Source: Acidimicrobiaceae bacterium
Lineage (GTDB): Bacteria; Actinomycetota; Acidimicrobiia; Acidimicrobiales; Aldehydirespiratoraceae
Direction of reading: 5' to 3'
DNA: 42,768 bases
NCBI GenBank assembly: GCA_026710865.1
Contig: JAPOQG010000360.1
Location: forward strand, 1-42,768
A program made the translations under genes and the position numbers. The notes under the pieces were generated by a model. The model was given only the letters and a program-made list of their open reading frames with translations, was not told where the DNA came from and ran no database searches. This document shows, piece by piece, positions 15,423-23,688 of this stretch (within the stretch, counting starts at the first letter, position 1; every line of letters begins with the position of its first letter).

Positions 15423-16439
15423 GTGCGGCCCTCGGTGGCGCTGTCGCTCGCCATTCACTACCTCGACCGGGAGCTCGCTCCCGGTCCCAAGGTTCGGGCC
15501 TTCCAGCGAGCCTTGGAGGTCGCTGAGGACCTCGGCGACGCCCGACTCTCGGAGCGAGCCGCGGCAGGCACGCTCACCGAATTGGACGGTGTGGGACCCA
15601 GCACGGCGCGGGTCATCACCGAGGCCCTCGCCGGCATCCGCGACGGATATCTGGCCGGGCTCGAGCAGCGCAGCCGGGTGCCCGTCGGAGCGGGCGGGCC
15701 GGTGCTCGAGCGCCTGCGGGGCGACTGCCACTGCCACACGAACTGGTCCGACGGCGGCGCCCCTTTGCGGGCCATGGCGGAGACGGCTGCGGCGCTGGGC
15801 CACGAGTGGGTGGCGATCACCGACCACTCGGCCCGCCTCACGGTGGCCCACGGTCTCGACGAGGACCGGCTGCGCCGGCAGATGGCCGAGATCGCACAGT
15901 TGAACGCCGAGATGGCGCCGTTCAGGATCCTGACCGGCATGGAGGTGGACATACTCGAGGACGGCTCGCTGGACCTCTCCGGCGAACTGCTCGCCGAACT
16001 GGACGTGGTGGTGGCATCGGTCCATTCGAAGCTGCGGATGCCGTCGGCGGAGATGACGCCGCGGATGGTGGCCGCCATCGCCGATCCCGACACCGACATC
16101 CTCGGCCACTGCACCAACCGCAAGGTCGTCGGAGGCGGGCGGCCCCCGTCGACCTTCGACGCCGAGATCGTCTTCGCCGCGTGCGCCCAGTTCGACAAGG
16201 CAGTGGAGATCAACTGCCGGCCCGAGCGCCAGGACCCGCCGGAGGAGTTGCTGGCGCTGGCAGTGCAGTGGGGCTGCAAGGTTTCCATCGACACCGACGC
16301 CCACGCCACCGGGCAGCTCGAGTGGCAGCCCTACGGCGCCGACAAGGCCGTGCGCTGCGGGGTTCCCGTCACCGACATCGTCAACACCTGGCCGGCAGAG
16401 AGGCTGCTGGATTGGACCGCGAGCCACTCGCGGAACTGA
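15423..16439 (+). CDS. PHP-domain phosphoesterase with N-terminal helix-hairpin-helix (PolX-like without polymerase core)
   Basis: A 338-aa protein. The first 85 residues resemble the DNA-binding front of family X polymerases: KVRAFQRALEVAEDL and LTELDGVGPSTARVI, a helix-hairpin-helix. The rest is a PHP metallophosphoesterase: DCHCHTNWSDG, WVAITDHSARLTVA, ILTGMEVDILEDG, VVASVHSKLRM, DILGHCTNR, VEINCRPERQDPP and SIDTDAHATGQL, giving all metal-ligand blocks. The nucleotidyltransferase core of PolX is missing. Such proteins are often annotated as histidinol phosphatase or PHP hydrolase; a DNA 3'-end or nuclease role is equally plausible. GTG is the start. Confidence 0.87.
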   Translation: MRPSVALSLAIHYLDRELAPGPKVRAFQRALEVAEDLGDARLSERAAAGTLTELDGVGPSTARVITEALAGIRDGYLAGLEQRSRVPVGAGGPVLERLRGDCHCHTNWSDGGAPLRAMAETAAALGHEWVAITDHSARLTVAHGLDEDRLRRQMAEIAQLNAEMAPFRILTGMEVDILEDGSLDLSGELLAELDVVVASVHSKLRMPSAEMTPRMVAAIADPDTDILGHCTNRKVVGGGRPPSTFDAEIVFAACAQFDKAVEINCRPERQDPPEELLALAVQWGCKVSIDTDAHATGQLEWQPYGADKAVRCGVPVTDIVNTWPAERLLDWTASHSRN

Positions 16440-16495
16440 GTCTCAGCGGGTTAGCATCCGCTGCACAACTTCCTAATCGACCCTGGAGGGTACTC

Positions 16496-17608
16496 ATGCA
16501 TAAGCGTCTATTCTCGCTACTCGCGATCCTGCTGTCGTTCGCCCTGCTCGCGACGGCATGCGGGGACGACGAGGAGGCTGAGACGGTAGCCGAGCCCGAG
16601 CCGGCTGCTGCCGAGCCGGAGCCCGAGGACGAGATGGCTGACATCTCGGTCGGCCTGGTGTTCGACATCGGCGGCCGCGGCGACCAGTCCTTCAACGACT
16701 CTGCCGCCGCAGGAATCGAGCGTGCCGTCGCCGAGCTCGGCATCACCTTCACCGAGGCCTCACCCGAGCCCGACGGCTCCAACCGGGGGGAGCTGCTCCA
16801 GCTCGCCGCCAGCGCGCACGACATCGTCATAGGCGTCGGATTCCTGTTCGAGGGCGACGCGGCCGCGGTCGGCGCAGAGAACCCCGACACCATGTTCGGC
16901 GTGGTCGACTCGGCCATGCTCGATTTCAGCGGCGACACCCCGACCCCCTTCGGCGACAACATCGCCGGCCTGGTGTTCGCCGAGCACGAGGGCTCGTTCC
17001 TGGTCGGAGCGGCCGCCGCGCTCAAGAGCGAGACCGGCAAGATCGGCTTCATCGGCGGGGTCGCCAACGTCGGCGGCCTGATCGAGCGCTTCGAGGCCGG
17101 ATTCAACGCCGGCGCCCGGGCCGTCAACCCCGACATCGAGATCATCGGCGACTACATCACCGAAGCCCCCGACTTCGACGGCTTCAACGCCCCGGACCGG
17201 GCCAAGGAGATCGCGCTGGCCATGTACGAGGAGGGCGCCGACATCGTGTACCACGCAGCCGGCGGCTCCGGCGCGGGGCTGTTCCAGGCCGCCCTGGAGC
17301 AGAGCGATGCCACCGGGTCCAAGGTGTGGGCCATCGGCGTCGACTCCGACCAGTACCACACCGCCGACGCCGGAGTGCGCGACCACATCCTCACGTCGAT
17401 GCTCAAGCGGGTGGACGTGTCCATCTTCGAGATGATCCGCTCCGTCATCGAGGGCACCATGCAGCCCGGCCCGACCACCTACGACCTGTCGGTCGACGGC
17501 GTCGGCTACAGCACCTCGGGCGGCTTCATCGACGACATCGCCGACCAACTCGACGCCTTCAAGGCTCAGATCGTGTCGGGCGACATAGCGGTGCCGACCG
17601 AGCCATAG
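16496..17608 (+). CDS. BMP-family substrate-binding lipoprotein of an ABC importer
   Basis: A 370-aa extracellular lipoprotein. The lipobox lies in SFALLATACGDDEE, with Cys about residue 22, followed by an acidic Glu/Pro-rich tether. The BMP/PnrA fold is recognised by VGLVFDIGGRGDQSFNDSAAAG, TGKIGFIGGVANVGG, IVYHAAGGSGAGLFQAA and VWAIGVDSDQYH. Family members bind purine nucleosides or related ligands. GGAGGG lies five bases before the ATG, and the ORF-track start is 230 codons too far upstream. It begins the transporter operon and is followed by a hairpin that probably lets it be made in excess over the membrane parts. Confidence 0.93.
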   Translation: MHKRLFSLLAILLSFALLATACGDDEEAETVAEPEPAAAEPEPEDEMADISVGLVFDIGGRGDQSFNDSAAAGIERAVAELGITFTEASPEPDGSNRGELLQLAASAHDIVIGVGFLFEGDAAAVGAENPDTMFGVVDSAMLDFSGDTPTPFGDNIAGLVFAEHEGSFLVGAAAALKSETGKIGFIGGVANVGGLIERFEAGFNAGARAVNPDIEIIGDYITEAPDFDGFNAPDRAKEIALAMYEEGADIVYHAAGGSGAGLFQAALEQSDATGSKVWAIGVDSDQYHTADAGVRDHILTSMLKRVDVSIFEMIRSVIEGTMQPGPTTYDLSVDGVGYSTSGGFIDDIADQLDAFKAQIVSGDIAVPTEP

Positions 17609-17674
17609 CCGCCGATCCCGGAGCGACGGGACCTTCTTGGTTCCGGCTCTGCGAGACGCATGTTCCAACGCTGA

Positions 17675-17704
17675 GACCGGGCCGGGCTATTGTCCGGCCC
17701 GGTC
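17675..17704 (+). terminator. Hairpin between the binding-protein and ATPase genes (terminator or attenuator)
   Basis: A perfect 11-bp inverted repeat, GACCGGGCCGG and CCGGCCCGGTC, has an 8-base loop and is followed by GTCGTTT. It lies 24 bp before the ATPase start, so it more likely gives partial termination or transcript stabilisation within the operon than a full stop. Confidence 0.6.
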
Positions 17705-17728
17705 GTCGTTTCTGAGGGAGGCTGCCTG

Positions 17729-19252
17729 GTGCTGGCCATCGAGCTGACAGGCATCACCAAGCGGTTCCCGGGTGTGGTGGCCAACGACGACATCAACCTC
17801 GAGGTGGCCGAGGGCGAGATCCACGCCATCTGCGGGGAGAACGGGGCCGGCAAGTCGACCCTGATGAAGATCCTCTACGGCATGCAGCCCCCCGACTCGG
17901 GAACCATCAGGATCCAGGGCGAGGAGGTGGAACTGCACTCGCCGGCCCAGGCCATCGAGCTGGGGATCGGCATGGTCCACCAGCACTTCATGCTGGCCGA
18001 CCAGTTCACCGTGCTCGAGAACGTGATCCTCGGCGCCGAGCCGATGCGATCGCTGGGCCGGATCGATTTCGACGCGGGACGCGAGCACCTCGACGAGGTC
18101 GGCCGGGCCTACGGGCTCGACATCAACGCCGACGACCTCGTGGAGAGCCTCGAGGTCGGGGAACGGCAGCGAGTGGAGATCATCAAGGTCCTCTACCGGG
18201 GAGCTGAGATCCTCATCCTGGACGAGCCGACCGCAGTGCTGGTCCCCCAGGAGGTCGACGAGCTGTTCCGCAACATCCGGGAGCTCAAGGCCAGCGGCGC
18301 CACCATCCTGTTCATCGACCACAAGCTCGACGAGGTCCTCGAGATCGCCGACACCATCACCGTGCTGCGCCAGGGCCGCACCGTGGGCACCGTCAAGCCC
18401 GACCAAGTGACCGCCCACGACCTGGCCGAGATGATGATCGGCTCGGAATTGCCCGTCCCCGACGCGGGCGAGTCCACCGTCACCGAGGAAGTCGCTCTCG
18501 AACTGTCCGGCCTGCGGGTAGCCGCCGAGGGCGACCGGGCGGTGGTGGACGACGTGAGCCTGAGCGTCCACCGGGGCGAGATCGTGGGCATTGCCGGGGT
18601 CGAGGGCAACGGCCAGGCCGAGCTGGTCAACGCGATCATCGGGATACAGGACCCGGATCAGGGCACTATCACGCTGCTGGGGCGCGACATCACCCACGTG
18701 TCGGTGCGGCACCGGCGCGAGATGGGGCTGGGCTACGTGCCCCAGGACCGCCACCGGGACGGGTTGCTGCTGGGTTTCACGCTCTGGGAGAACGCCGCGC
18801 TGGGCCACCAGACCGAGGCGCCCTATTCCCGCGGCCCGTGGCTGAGCCGCCCGGGCATGAGGGGCCGGGCCAACCGGATCAAGGACGAGTTCGATGTCCG
18901 CACCCCCAACATCGAGGTGTCGGCCCATGCCCTGTCGGGCGGCAACCAGCAGAAGCTGATCCTGGGACGCGAGATGGTGGCCGGCCCGGCGGTGCTGATC
19001 GCCAACCATCCCACCCGCGGGATCGACGTGGGGGCCCAGGCCGCGGTGTGGGACGACATCCGCGAGGCCCGTTCCCGGGGCCTGGCCACCCTGCTGGTGT
19101 CCGCAGACCTCGACGAGCTGATCGGACTGTCCGACACCATCGTGGTGATGTTGCGGGGCCGCCTCGTTGCCCGCCTGGACCCCAACGACATCACTCCCCG
19201 TGACCTCGGCGCCTACATGACGGGCGCGGCCCTGGAGGCCGGGGCCCCGTGA
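17729..19252 (+). CDS. ABC transporter ATP-binding protein, two fused ATPase domains (nucleoside/sugar type)
   Basis: A 507-aa protein with tandem nucleotide-binding domains that energises the BMP-type importer. Domain 1 has Walker A GENGAGKST, Q-loop VHQHFMLADQFTVLEN, a signature reduced to SLEVGERQRVEI, Walker B ILILDEPTAVL and the switch His in DHKLDE. Domain 2 has a degenerate Walker A (GVEGNGQAELVN) and signature LSGGNQQKLILGRE, as in YufO/RbsA-like proteins, so one site is probably inactive. The start is GTG (MLAIELTGITKRF) with GGGAGG seven bases upstream, rather than the longer ORF. Its end overlaps the first permease by four bases. Confidence 0.94.
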   Translation: MLAIELTGITKRFPGVVANDDINLEVAEGEIHAICGENGAGKSTLMKILYGMQPPDSGTIRIQGEEVELHSPAQAIELGIGMVHQHFMLADQFTVLENVILGAEPMRSLGRIDFDAGREHLDEVGRAYGLDINADDLVESLEVGERQRVEIIKVLYRGAEILILDEPTAVLVPQEVDELFRNIRELKASGATILFIDHKLDEVLEIADTITVLRQGRTVGTVKPDQVTAHDLAEMMIGSELPVPDAGESTVTEEVALELSGLRVAAEGDRAVVDDVSLSVHRGEIVGIAGVEGNGQAELVNAIIGIQDPDQGTITLLGRDITHVSVRHRREMGLGYVPQDRHRDGLLLGFTLWENAALGHQTEAPYSRGPWLSRPGMRGRANRIKDEFDVRTPNIEVSAHALSGGNQQKLILGREMVAGPAVLIANHPTRGIDVGAQAAVWDDIREARSRGLATLLVSADLDELIGLSDTIVVMLRGRLVARLDPNDITPRDLGAYMTGAALEAGAP

Positions 19253-20379
19253 CGGAGCGCCTCACCCACCGGCTGATGCTGGCGTCCGCCGCGCCCGTCG
19301 CGGCGGTGGTGATCGCGGTGGTGCTCTCCTCGATCGTCCTGCTGATCTCGGGCAGCAACCCCCTGGCGGCCTACGCGGACATGGTCCAGCACGCCAGCAA
19401 GCTCGAGACCCAGGTGGACATCCTGAACCGGGCGACGCCCCTGTACCTGTCGGGCGTGGCTGCCGCCATCGGCTTCCGCATGAACCTGTTCAACATCGGC
19501 GTGGAGGGCCAGTACCTGCTGGCCTTCATCGTCGCTGCCCACCTGGGGGCCCAGGTCGAGCTTGCGTCCGTGCTGCACGTCGCGTTCATCCTGGTGGTCG
19601 CCATGGCCGTCGGCGGAGCGTTCTCGGGCGCGGCCGGAGTGCTGAAGGTGACCCGCGGGGTGAACGAGGTGATCTCCACCATCATGCTCAACGCGGTGGT
19701 CATCTCCGGTCTCGCCGCGTGGTGGATCGTGGAATGGCAGGCCGGGGGCGAGATATCGGCGACCGGCGGCCGGGTCGGCACCGAGCCCATCGCGGAGAGC
19801 GGCCTGCTGCCCGACATCAACTCCTGGCTGGAGGTCTTCACCCGGGAGGTCGGCCTGGGCAAGAAGCTGACCGGCATGATGCTCGTCGCGGTCGCGGTCG
19901 GCGTCGTCTACCACGTGATCCTGAACCGGACGGTGTTCGGCTTCGACCTGCGATCAAGCGGCGCCAACCCGACCGCATCCCATGTAGGAGGGGTATCGCC
20001 CAAGCGCATGGTGGTGATCGCCATGACCCTGTCGGGCATGGTGGCCGGACTGGTCGGCATGACCGAGTTGATGAACACCGGCTACTACCCGTCGAACCCC
20101 ATCAGCCTGCTCGGGTTCACCGGCATCGCGGTGGCCCTTCTCGGGCGCAACCACCCGGCGGGAGTGGCCGTGGCCGCCCTGATCTTCGGCTTCCTCGACG
20201 TCTCCTCAGGGATCCTGCAAATCTCGGGGGCCGCGTCCCGCGAGATCGTCGAGATCATGAAGGGCGTCATCATCCTCACCGCCGTGATCGCCTACGAGGT
20301 CGTGCGCCGGATCCGCGAGCGCGAGGAGGCCGCAGCCGCCGCCGCGGCGATGGCAGCCGGCCCGGCAGAGGCATCATGA
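19249..20379 (+). CDS. ABC transporter permease, nucleoside-like (first)
   Basis: A 376-aa integral membrane protein of the branched-chain/ribose permease superfamily. Hydrophobic segments alternate with short loops. The family motif block RMNLFNIGVEGQYLLAF near residue 75 and GRNHPAGVAVAALIFGFLD near residue 300 match YufP/NupP-type permeases that work with BMP binding proteins. The C terminus is an Ala-rich charged tail (REREEAAAAAAAMAAG). The GTG start overlaps the ATPase stop (GTGA), showing tight coupling. Confidence 0.92.
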   Translation: MTERLTHRLMLASAAPVAAVVIAVVLSSIVLLISGSNPLAAYADMVQHASKLETQVDILNRATPLYLSGVAAAIGFRMNLFNIGVEGQYLLAFIVAAHLGAQVELASVLHVAFILVVAMAVGGAFSGAAGVLKVTRGVNEVISTIMLNAVVISGLAAWWIVEWQAGGEISATGGRVGTEPIAESGLLPDINSWLEVFTREVGLGKKLTGMMLVAVAVGVVYHVILNRTVFGFDLRSSGANPTASHVGGVSPKRMVVIAMTLSGMVAGLVGMTELMNTGYYPSNPISLLGFTGIAVALLGRNHPAGVAVAALIFGFLDVSSGILQISGAASREIVEIMKGVIILTAVIAYEVVRRIREREEAAAAAAAMAAGPAEAS

Positions 20380-20506
20380 CACCAGCACTGTTGCCGGGGA
20401 TCGACCGCCAGGCCGGGGGGTGGCACGGGGGCAAGCAATGGCGGCGCTCGCGCCGCCAGGGCGCGCCCGTGACAGGACCCGCCGGCCGGGACGAATCGAA
20501 CACACA

Positions 20507-21775
20507 GTGACGACGGCCATGGCGGCACTCGGGCGGCTGCCCACATGGGCGCGATGGATGATCTACGCCGCAGTCGGCGTGCTCGTCCTCACGGTGGTGC
20601 AGGGCTTCGACGACACCGAGCGGCTCACCGCAGTGACCTCGTCGCAGGCCATGCTGCGCTGGGCGGTGCCGATCATGCTGGCCGGGCTCGGTGGGCTCTT
20701 CTCGGAACGGGCCGGCGTGGTCAACATCGGCCTGGAGGGGATGCTGATACTGGGCACCTGGTTCGGCGCCTGGGGTGCCATCAACTACGGAGGCTGGGCC
20801 GGCCTGCTCATCGGCATGCTGGGCGGCGGCCTCGGGGGACTCATCCATGCCGTCGCCACCGTGTCCTTCGGCGTCGACCACATCATCTCGGGGGTGGCCA
20901 TCAACGTCACCGCTCCCGGAGTGACCCGGTTCCTGTCGTCGGAGATCCTCACCAACTACGACGGCGGCTCGATCACCCAGTCCCCCCGGACCCCTGGGGT
21001 GGGCAGGTTCACCTTCCCGTTCCTGGCCGGCGGCGATCTCTTCGGTTGGACCACGCCCGACATCCTGGGCTGGTTCACCGACAAGGACTGGTTCTTCGTC
21101 TCCGACTTCACCGGACTGGCCCGGGGGCTCGTCAGCCAGCTCTCGCTGGCCACGATGATCGCCTTCGCCCTGGTCCCGGCAAGCGCCTGGCTGATCTGGC
21201 GGACCCGGTTCGGGCTGCGGCTGCGCATCTGCGGCGAGCACCCCGTGGGCGGCGAGACCCAGGGCATCAACATCTACCTCTACAAGTACCTCGGGGTGGT
21301 GATCAGCGGGGCACTGGCCGGACTGGGCGGCGCGTTCATCGCCAGCCCGGAACTATCGGGCATCTACCTGGAAGGGCAGACCAACGGCCGGGGGTTCATC
21401 GGCTTGGCTGCGCTCATATTCGGGAACTGGCGTCCGGGCGGGATCATGGCCGGAGCCCTGCTGTTCGGCTACCCGTTCGGGGTGGGACTCCGGGATCTGG
21501 ACGGCTCGGCGTCACACGCGCTGCTGCTGGTGAACACCATCGCCCTGGCCGCGGTGCTGGCATGGGCACTGTACCGCAGGCGCCGCATCGACGCCGGGCT
21601 GGCCGCCGGGCTCGGGCTGGGCGCGGCCGTCTGGTACTTCATGTCGACGACCGTGCCCGACTGGTGGATCTCGATCCTGCCCTTCGTCATCGTGCTGGTG
21701 GTGCTGGTGTTCTTCTCCCAGAGGCTGCGGATGCCCCGAGCCGACGGCCTTCCGTACCGCAAGGGCGAGGCCTAG
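20507..21775 (+). CDS. ABC transporter permease, nucleoside-like (second)
   Basis: Second membrane subunit of the importer, about 422 aa. GLGGLFSERAGVVNIGLEGMLILG near residue 60 is the YufQ/NupQ signature. GLAALIFGNWRPGGIMAGALLFGYPFG near residue 310 is the matching C-terminal block. Two extra hydrophobic segments near the end (WALYRRRRIDAGLAAGLG, then WISILPFVIVLVVLVFF) make it longer than usual. Start choice is uncertain: GTG (MTTAMAALGRLPTW) is preferred and an ATG four codons later is possible. The 127 bp before it appear to hold no gene. It ends exactly where the dioxygenase-like gene begins. Confidence 0.9.
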   Translation: MTTAMAALGRLPTWARWMIYAAVGVLVLTVVQGFDDTERLTAVTSSQAMLRWAVPIMLAGLGGLFSERAGVVNIGLEGMLILGTWFGAWGAINYGGWAGLLIGMLGGGLGGLIHAVATVSFGVDHIISGVAINVTAPGVTRFLSSEILTNYDGGSITQSPRTPGVGRFTFPFLAGGDLFGWTTPDILGWFTDKDWFFVSDFTGLARGLVSQLSLATMIAFALVPASAWLIWRTRFGLRLRICGEHPVGGETQGINIYLYKYLGVVISGALAGLGGAFIASPELSGIYLEGQTNGRGFIGLAALIFGNWRPGGIMAGALLFGYPFGVGLRDLDGSASHALLLVNTIALAAVLAWALYRRRRIDAGLAAGLGLGAAVWYFMSTTVPDWWISILPFVIVLVVLVFFSQRLRMPRADGLPYRKGEA

Positions 21776-22642
21776 ATGGATCTGTCGATTCTTGACGCCG
21801 ATCAGCTTCGAGACTGGGAGCGCGACGGGTTCCTGGTTCTGCCCGGCTTCGTGCCGAGCGAGCGGTGCGAGGCGCTCAAGGCCCATGTCAACTCGATGCT
21901 GGCCGGGATCGACCCGGAGCAGGACGGGGGCCTCACCGTGTTCTCGACCACCGAGCAGAGCCACGCGCAGGATGAATGGTTCCTCGGCTCGGGCGACACG
22001 GTGCGCTGGTTCTTCGAGGACGGAGCCGTCGTCGACGGACGCCTGACCAGGCCGATGCCGCTGGCGGTCAACAAGATCGGCCACGCCATGCACGACCTCG
22101 ACCCGACCTTCGACGCCTTCTCGAGGGCCCCCGAGATGAGTGCTCTCGCCACCGACCTGGGCCTGGCCGAGCCCCGACTGCTCCAGTCCATGTACATCTT
22201 CAAGCAGCCCGGCATCGGCGGCGAGGTCATCTGCCACTGCGACCACACCTTCCTTTGGACCGAGCCCCAGAGCGTGATCGGCCTGTGGTTCGCGATCGAG
22301 GACGCCACCCTGGCCAACGGCTGCATGTGGGCCCTGCCGGGCGGCCACCGGATACCGGTCAAGACCCGCTTCCGGCTCGTGGATCCCTCCGACCGCCGCC
22401 GGGGCACGGTGACCGACGTCCTCGACGACACCCCCTACCCGGTCGAGGACCTGGTGCCGCTGGAGGCCGCCGCCGGGACGCTCATCGCGCTGCACGGGAC
22501 GCTGCCGCACTGGAGCGCAGCCAACACCTCGGACCACAGCCGCCACGCGTACACGATGCACCTGATCGACGGCACCGCCGACTACCTGGCCGACAACTGG
22601 CTCCAGCGCGGCGCGGACCTCCCCCTGCGAGGCTTCAACTAA
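21776..22642 (+). CDS. Phytanoyl-CoA dioxygenase (PhyH) family protein
   Basis: A 288-aa Fe(II)/2-oxoglutarate-type oxygenase. WERDGFLVLPGFVPSERCEAL is the typical N terminus. The metal-binding facial triad is suggested by HCDHTF near residue 155 (H-x-D) and the distal His in HGTLPHWSAAN near residue 241. The 2-oxoglutarate-binding Arg is probably in SDHSRHAYTMH. It resembles the human PHYHD1-like branch (LPGGHRIPVKTRF). The ATG follows the permease TAG with no gap, so it is part of the importer operon and may act on the imported compound. The substrate is unknown. Confidence 0.88.
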   Translation: MDLSILDADQLRDWERDGFLVLPGFVPSERCEALKAHVNSMLAGIDPEQDGGLTVFSTTEQSHAQDEWFLGSGDTVRWFFEDGAVVDGRLTRPMPLAVNKIGHAMHDLDPTFDAFSRAPEMSALATDLGLAEPRLLQSMYIFKQPGIGGEVICHCDHTFLWTEPQSVIGLWFAIEDATLANGCMWALPGGHRIPVKTRFRLVDPSDRRRGTVTDVLDDTPYPVEDLVPLEAAAGTLIALHGTLPHWSAANTSDHSRHAYTMHLIDGTADYLADNWLQRGADLPLRGFN

Positions 22643-22689
22643 GAGCGTCCACAGATGGGTGGGAGCCTCTCATGTGGCAGCGGTGTCAT

Positions 22690-22777
22690 TCCCGCTCTTG
22701 TTCGCTGCGCTCACGGGCCGCTCGGGCCACAGCCTCGCCCGTATGAGCCGGATTCGCTCACCTACCCGCTCGGCCTC
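22690..22777 (-). repeat. Dispersed repeat, copy C
   Basis: About 88 bp between the convergent dioxygenase and lgt genes. In family orientation it reads GAGGCCGAGCGGGTAGG at the start and gives GEAVARAARERSEQERE in the conserved frame. The rest of the 150-bp gap shows no gene; the element may double as a transcription end. Confidence 0.85.
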
Positions 22778-22792
22778 TAGACGCCGGTGCGC

Positions 22793-23671
22793 TCAGGTCG
22801 GCAGGACGGGGCGTCTCGGCCCGGGCGCGCGCCGTCGGAGCCAGACCAGGTACGCGGCCGAGCCCGCGATGAGCACGAGGCTCATCCAGATGTTGACCCG
22901 CACACCCAGGATCAGGCTGGCATGATCGATGCGCACCGCCTCGATCCAGAGCCGCCCGAGCCCGTATCCACCGACGTAGACGGCCATCAGGGAACCGGGC
23001 CGGCTAACCCGGCGCGGGTCGGTGACCAGCGTCGGAACGTCGAGCAGCCGCCGCCGGCGGTCGAGGACCAGCAGCAGGCCGCAGAGCAGGAGGTTCCATA
23101 CCGCCTCGTACAGGAAGGTCGGATGGAAGGTCTCCACGTCGAGGTACTGCTCCGGCCGGTGAGCCCTGTCGATCTCGAGGCCCCAGGGCAGATCGGTGGG
23201 CCCGCCGAACAACTCCTGGTTGAACCAGTTGCCGAGACGCCCGATCGCCTGGGCCAGCGGCAGGGAGGGCACGATCGCGGCGATGGTCTCGCCCTGGTTC
23301 ATTTGCTGGCGCCGGACCATCCACAGCCCGGCCAGAATGCCGGCCGTCATGCCTCCGGGTATGCCCAGGCCGCCCTTCCAGATGGCGAGGGCGTCCAGCC
23401 AGCCGTCGGCCTGGAACTTCCTCCAGTCGGTTATCACGTGGTAGAGGCGGGCGCCGATCAGTCCCCCGACGACCCCCCAGACAGCCACCCGGCTGATCTC
23501 GTCGGGGTTGCCGCCCCGCGCCGACCAGCGCCGCCGCGACAGCCACACCGAGGCCAGCACGCCCAGCGCGATCATCACGCCGTAGGCCCGCAGCTGCAGC
23601 GGCCCGAGCGCGAGGCCGTTGCGGGGCGGGCTCGGGATCGAAGCGATCAGCAGGGCCGAGAGGCCAGCCAC
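22793..23671 (-). CDS. lgt: Prolipoprotein diacylglyceryl transferase
   Basis: Transfers diacylglycerol from phosphatidylglycerol to the lipobox Cys of prolipoproteins such as the BMP lipoprotein upstream. A 292-aa polytopic membrane protein. Landmarks are LRAYGVMIALGVLASVWL, GGLIGARLYHVITDW, IWKGGLGIPGGMTAGILAGLW, the signature AIGRLGNWFNQELFGGPTDLPWG, and HPTFLYEAVWN. The GTG start (MAGLSALLIASIPSP) has GAGGGG upstream; the ORF-track version reads antiparallel through the acyl-CoA dehydrogenase. It follows that gene by 17 bp. Confidence 0.94.
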   Translation of the reverse strand: MAGLSALLIASIPSPPRNGLALGPLQLRAYGVMIALGVLASVWLSRRRWSARGGNPDEISRVAVWGVVGGLIGARLYHVITDWRKFQADGWLDALAIWKGGLGIPGGMTAGILAGLWMVRRQQMNQGETIAAIVPSLPLAQAIGRLGNWFNQELFGGPTDLPWGLEIDRAHRPEQYLDVETFHPTFLYEAVWNLLLCGLLLVLDRRRRLLDVPTLVTDPRRVSRPGSLMAVYVGGYGLGRLWIEAVRIDHASLILGVRVNIWMSLVLIAGSAAYLVWLRRRAPGPRRPVLPT

Positions 23672-23688
23672 GGGATCCCCTCGGCCTC

